Shown one piece after another: positions 7,606 through 7,755 of a stretch of 7,755 nt of DNA (its first letter is position 1; the number at the start of each line of letters is the position of its first letter). A program made the translations under genes and the position numbers. The stretch comes from Candidatus Lindowiibacteriota bacterium (GTDB taxonomy: Bacteria; Lindowbacteria; 2-12-FULL-62-27), in assembly GCA_023249255.1 (NCBI GenBank), contig JAHFCY010000165.1:1-7755 (forward strand), in the 5' to 3' direction. The notes beneath the pieces were generated by a model, which worked only from the letters and a program-made list of their open reading frames with translations, had not been told where the DNA came from and ran no database searches.

Positions 7606-7755
7606 ATGGAGGTCATCTATCCCGGAAGTTTTGATCCGATCACGTTCGGACATGTCGATGTGATCCGGCGGCTCGCGCGGCAATTTTCGCGTGTGCATGT
7701 GGCGGTGATGTCGAATCCCGGCAAACACACCTGGTTTTCTCTCCCGGAACGGCAG
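7606..7755 (+). CDS. coaD: Phosphopantetheine adenylyltransferase CoaD, 3' end outside window
   Basis: CoaD transfers AMP from ATP to 4'-phosphopantetheine, giving dephospho-CoA, the penultimate step of CoA synthesis. The first 50 residues are present and the frame is open to the window edge; the full family length is about 160. They show the nucleotidyltransferase signature [16 protein letters not shown], with the T/HxGH motif as T13-F14-G15-H16. Next come an RRLARQF helix and a [18 protein letters not shown] segment that matches the family's VAV..NP.K...F...ER block. The start ATG has a GAGAGGG ribosome binding site and lies nine bases after rsmD. The later ISSTxxR motif lies outside the window. 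Confidence 0.95.
   Translation, partial: MEVIYPGSFDPITFGHVDVIRRLARQFSRVHVAVMSNPGKHTWFSLPERQ

Noticed and set aside
6610-7728. A 372-codon open frame on the minus strand across recG, rsmD and coaD
   Set aside because: It spans three firmly identified genes on the other strand, shows no family motif, and overlaps the previous shadow frame.

Overview
The window is a gene-dense stretch of ordinary bacterial chromosome. It has moderately high GC with strongly GC-rich third codon positions, and it holds seven identifiable protein genes, the first and last cut by the window edges. I see no RNA gene, mobile element, CRISPR array, phage gene or long repeat. The host makes menaquinone by the futalosine route (mqnC). 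It carries a RecG with an extra N-terminal helical region and a MoeB-type E1 enzyme fused to rhodanese. It also uses the recG-rsmD-coaD order seen in many Gram-positive and deltaproteobacterial-type genomes. An uncultured Desulfobacterota, Nitrospirota or Omnitrophota-like lineage would fit, but this placement is a weak inference.

Layout. (1) Bases 1-1444, plus strand: the 3' part of mqnC (menaquinone synthesis), overlapped or closely followed by rsfS (ribosomal silencing factor). (2) Bases 1441-4503, minus strand: a compact unit transcribed as gph (phosphoglycolate-phosphatase-like HAD hydrolase), then moeZ-like (E1 plus rhodanese), then thrC (threonine-synthase family). It meets rsfS tail to tail, with the two stop codons overlapping. 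(3) Bases 4504-4607: the only real intergenic region. It is divergent, holding the gph ribosome binding site on one side and a candidate recG promoter on the other. (4) Bases 4608-7755, plus strand: recG (branched-DNA helicase), rsmD (16S rRNA m2G966 methyltransferase) and the start of coaD (phosphopantetheine adenylyltransferase), spaced 22 and 9 bases apart and so probably one transcript.

How the genes relate. The rightward genes are housekeeping: DNA repair, rRNA modification and CoA synthesis. The leftward pair moeZ-thrC is the most interesting part. A sulfur-activating E1/rhodanese protein lies immediately next to, and in the same frame as, a PLP enzyme of the threonine synthase family with a somewhat unusual lysine motif. 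This hints at sulfur-carrier-linked amino acid synthesis, but no sulfur carrier or carrier-cleaving protease is in view. No clearly new system is visible. The findings are mainly about gene junctions, start sites and motif variants.
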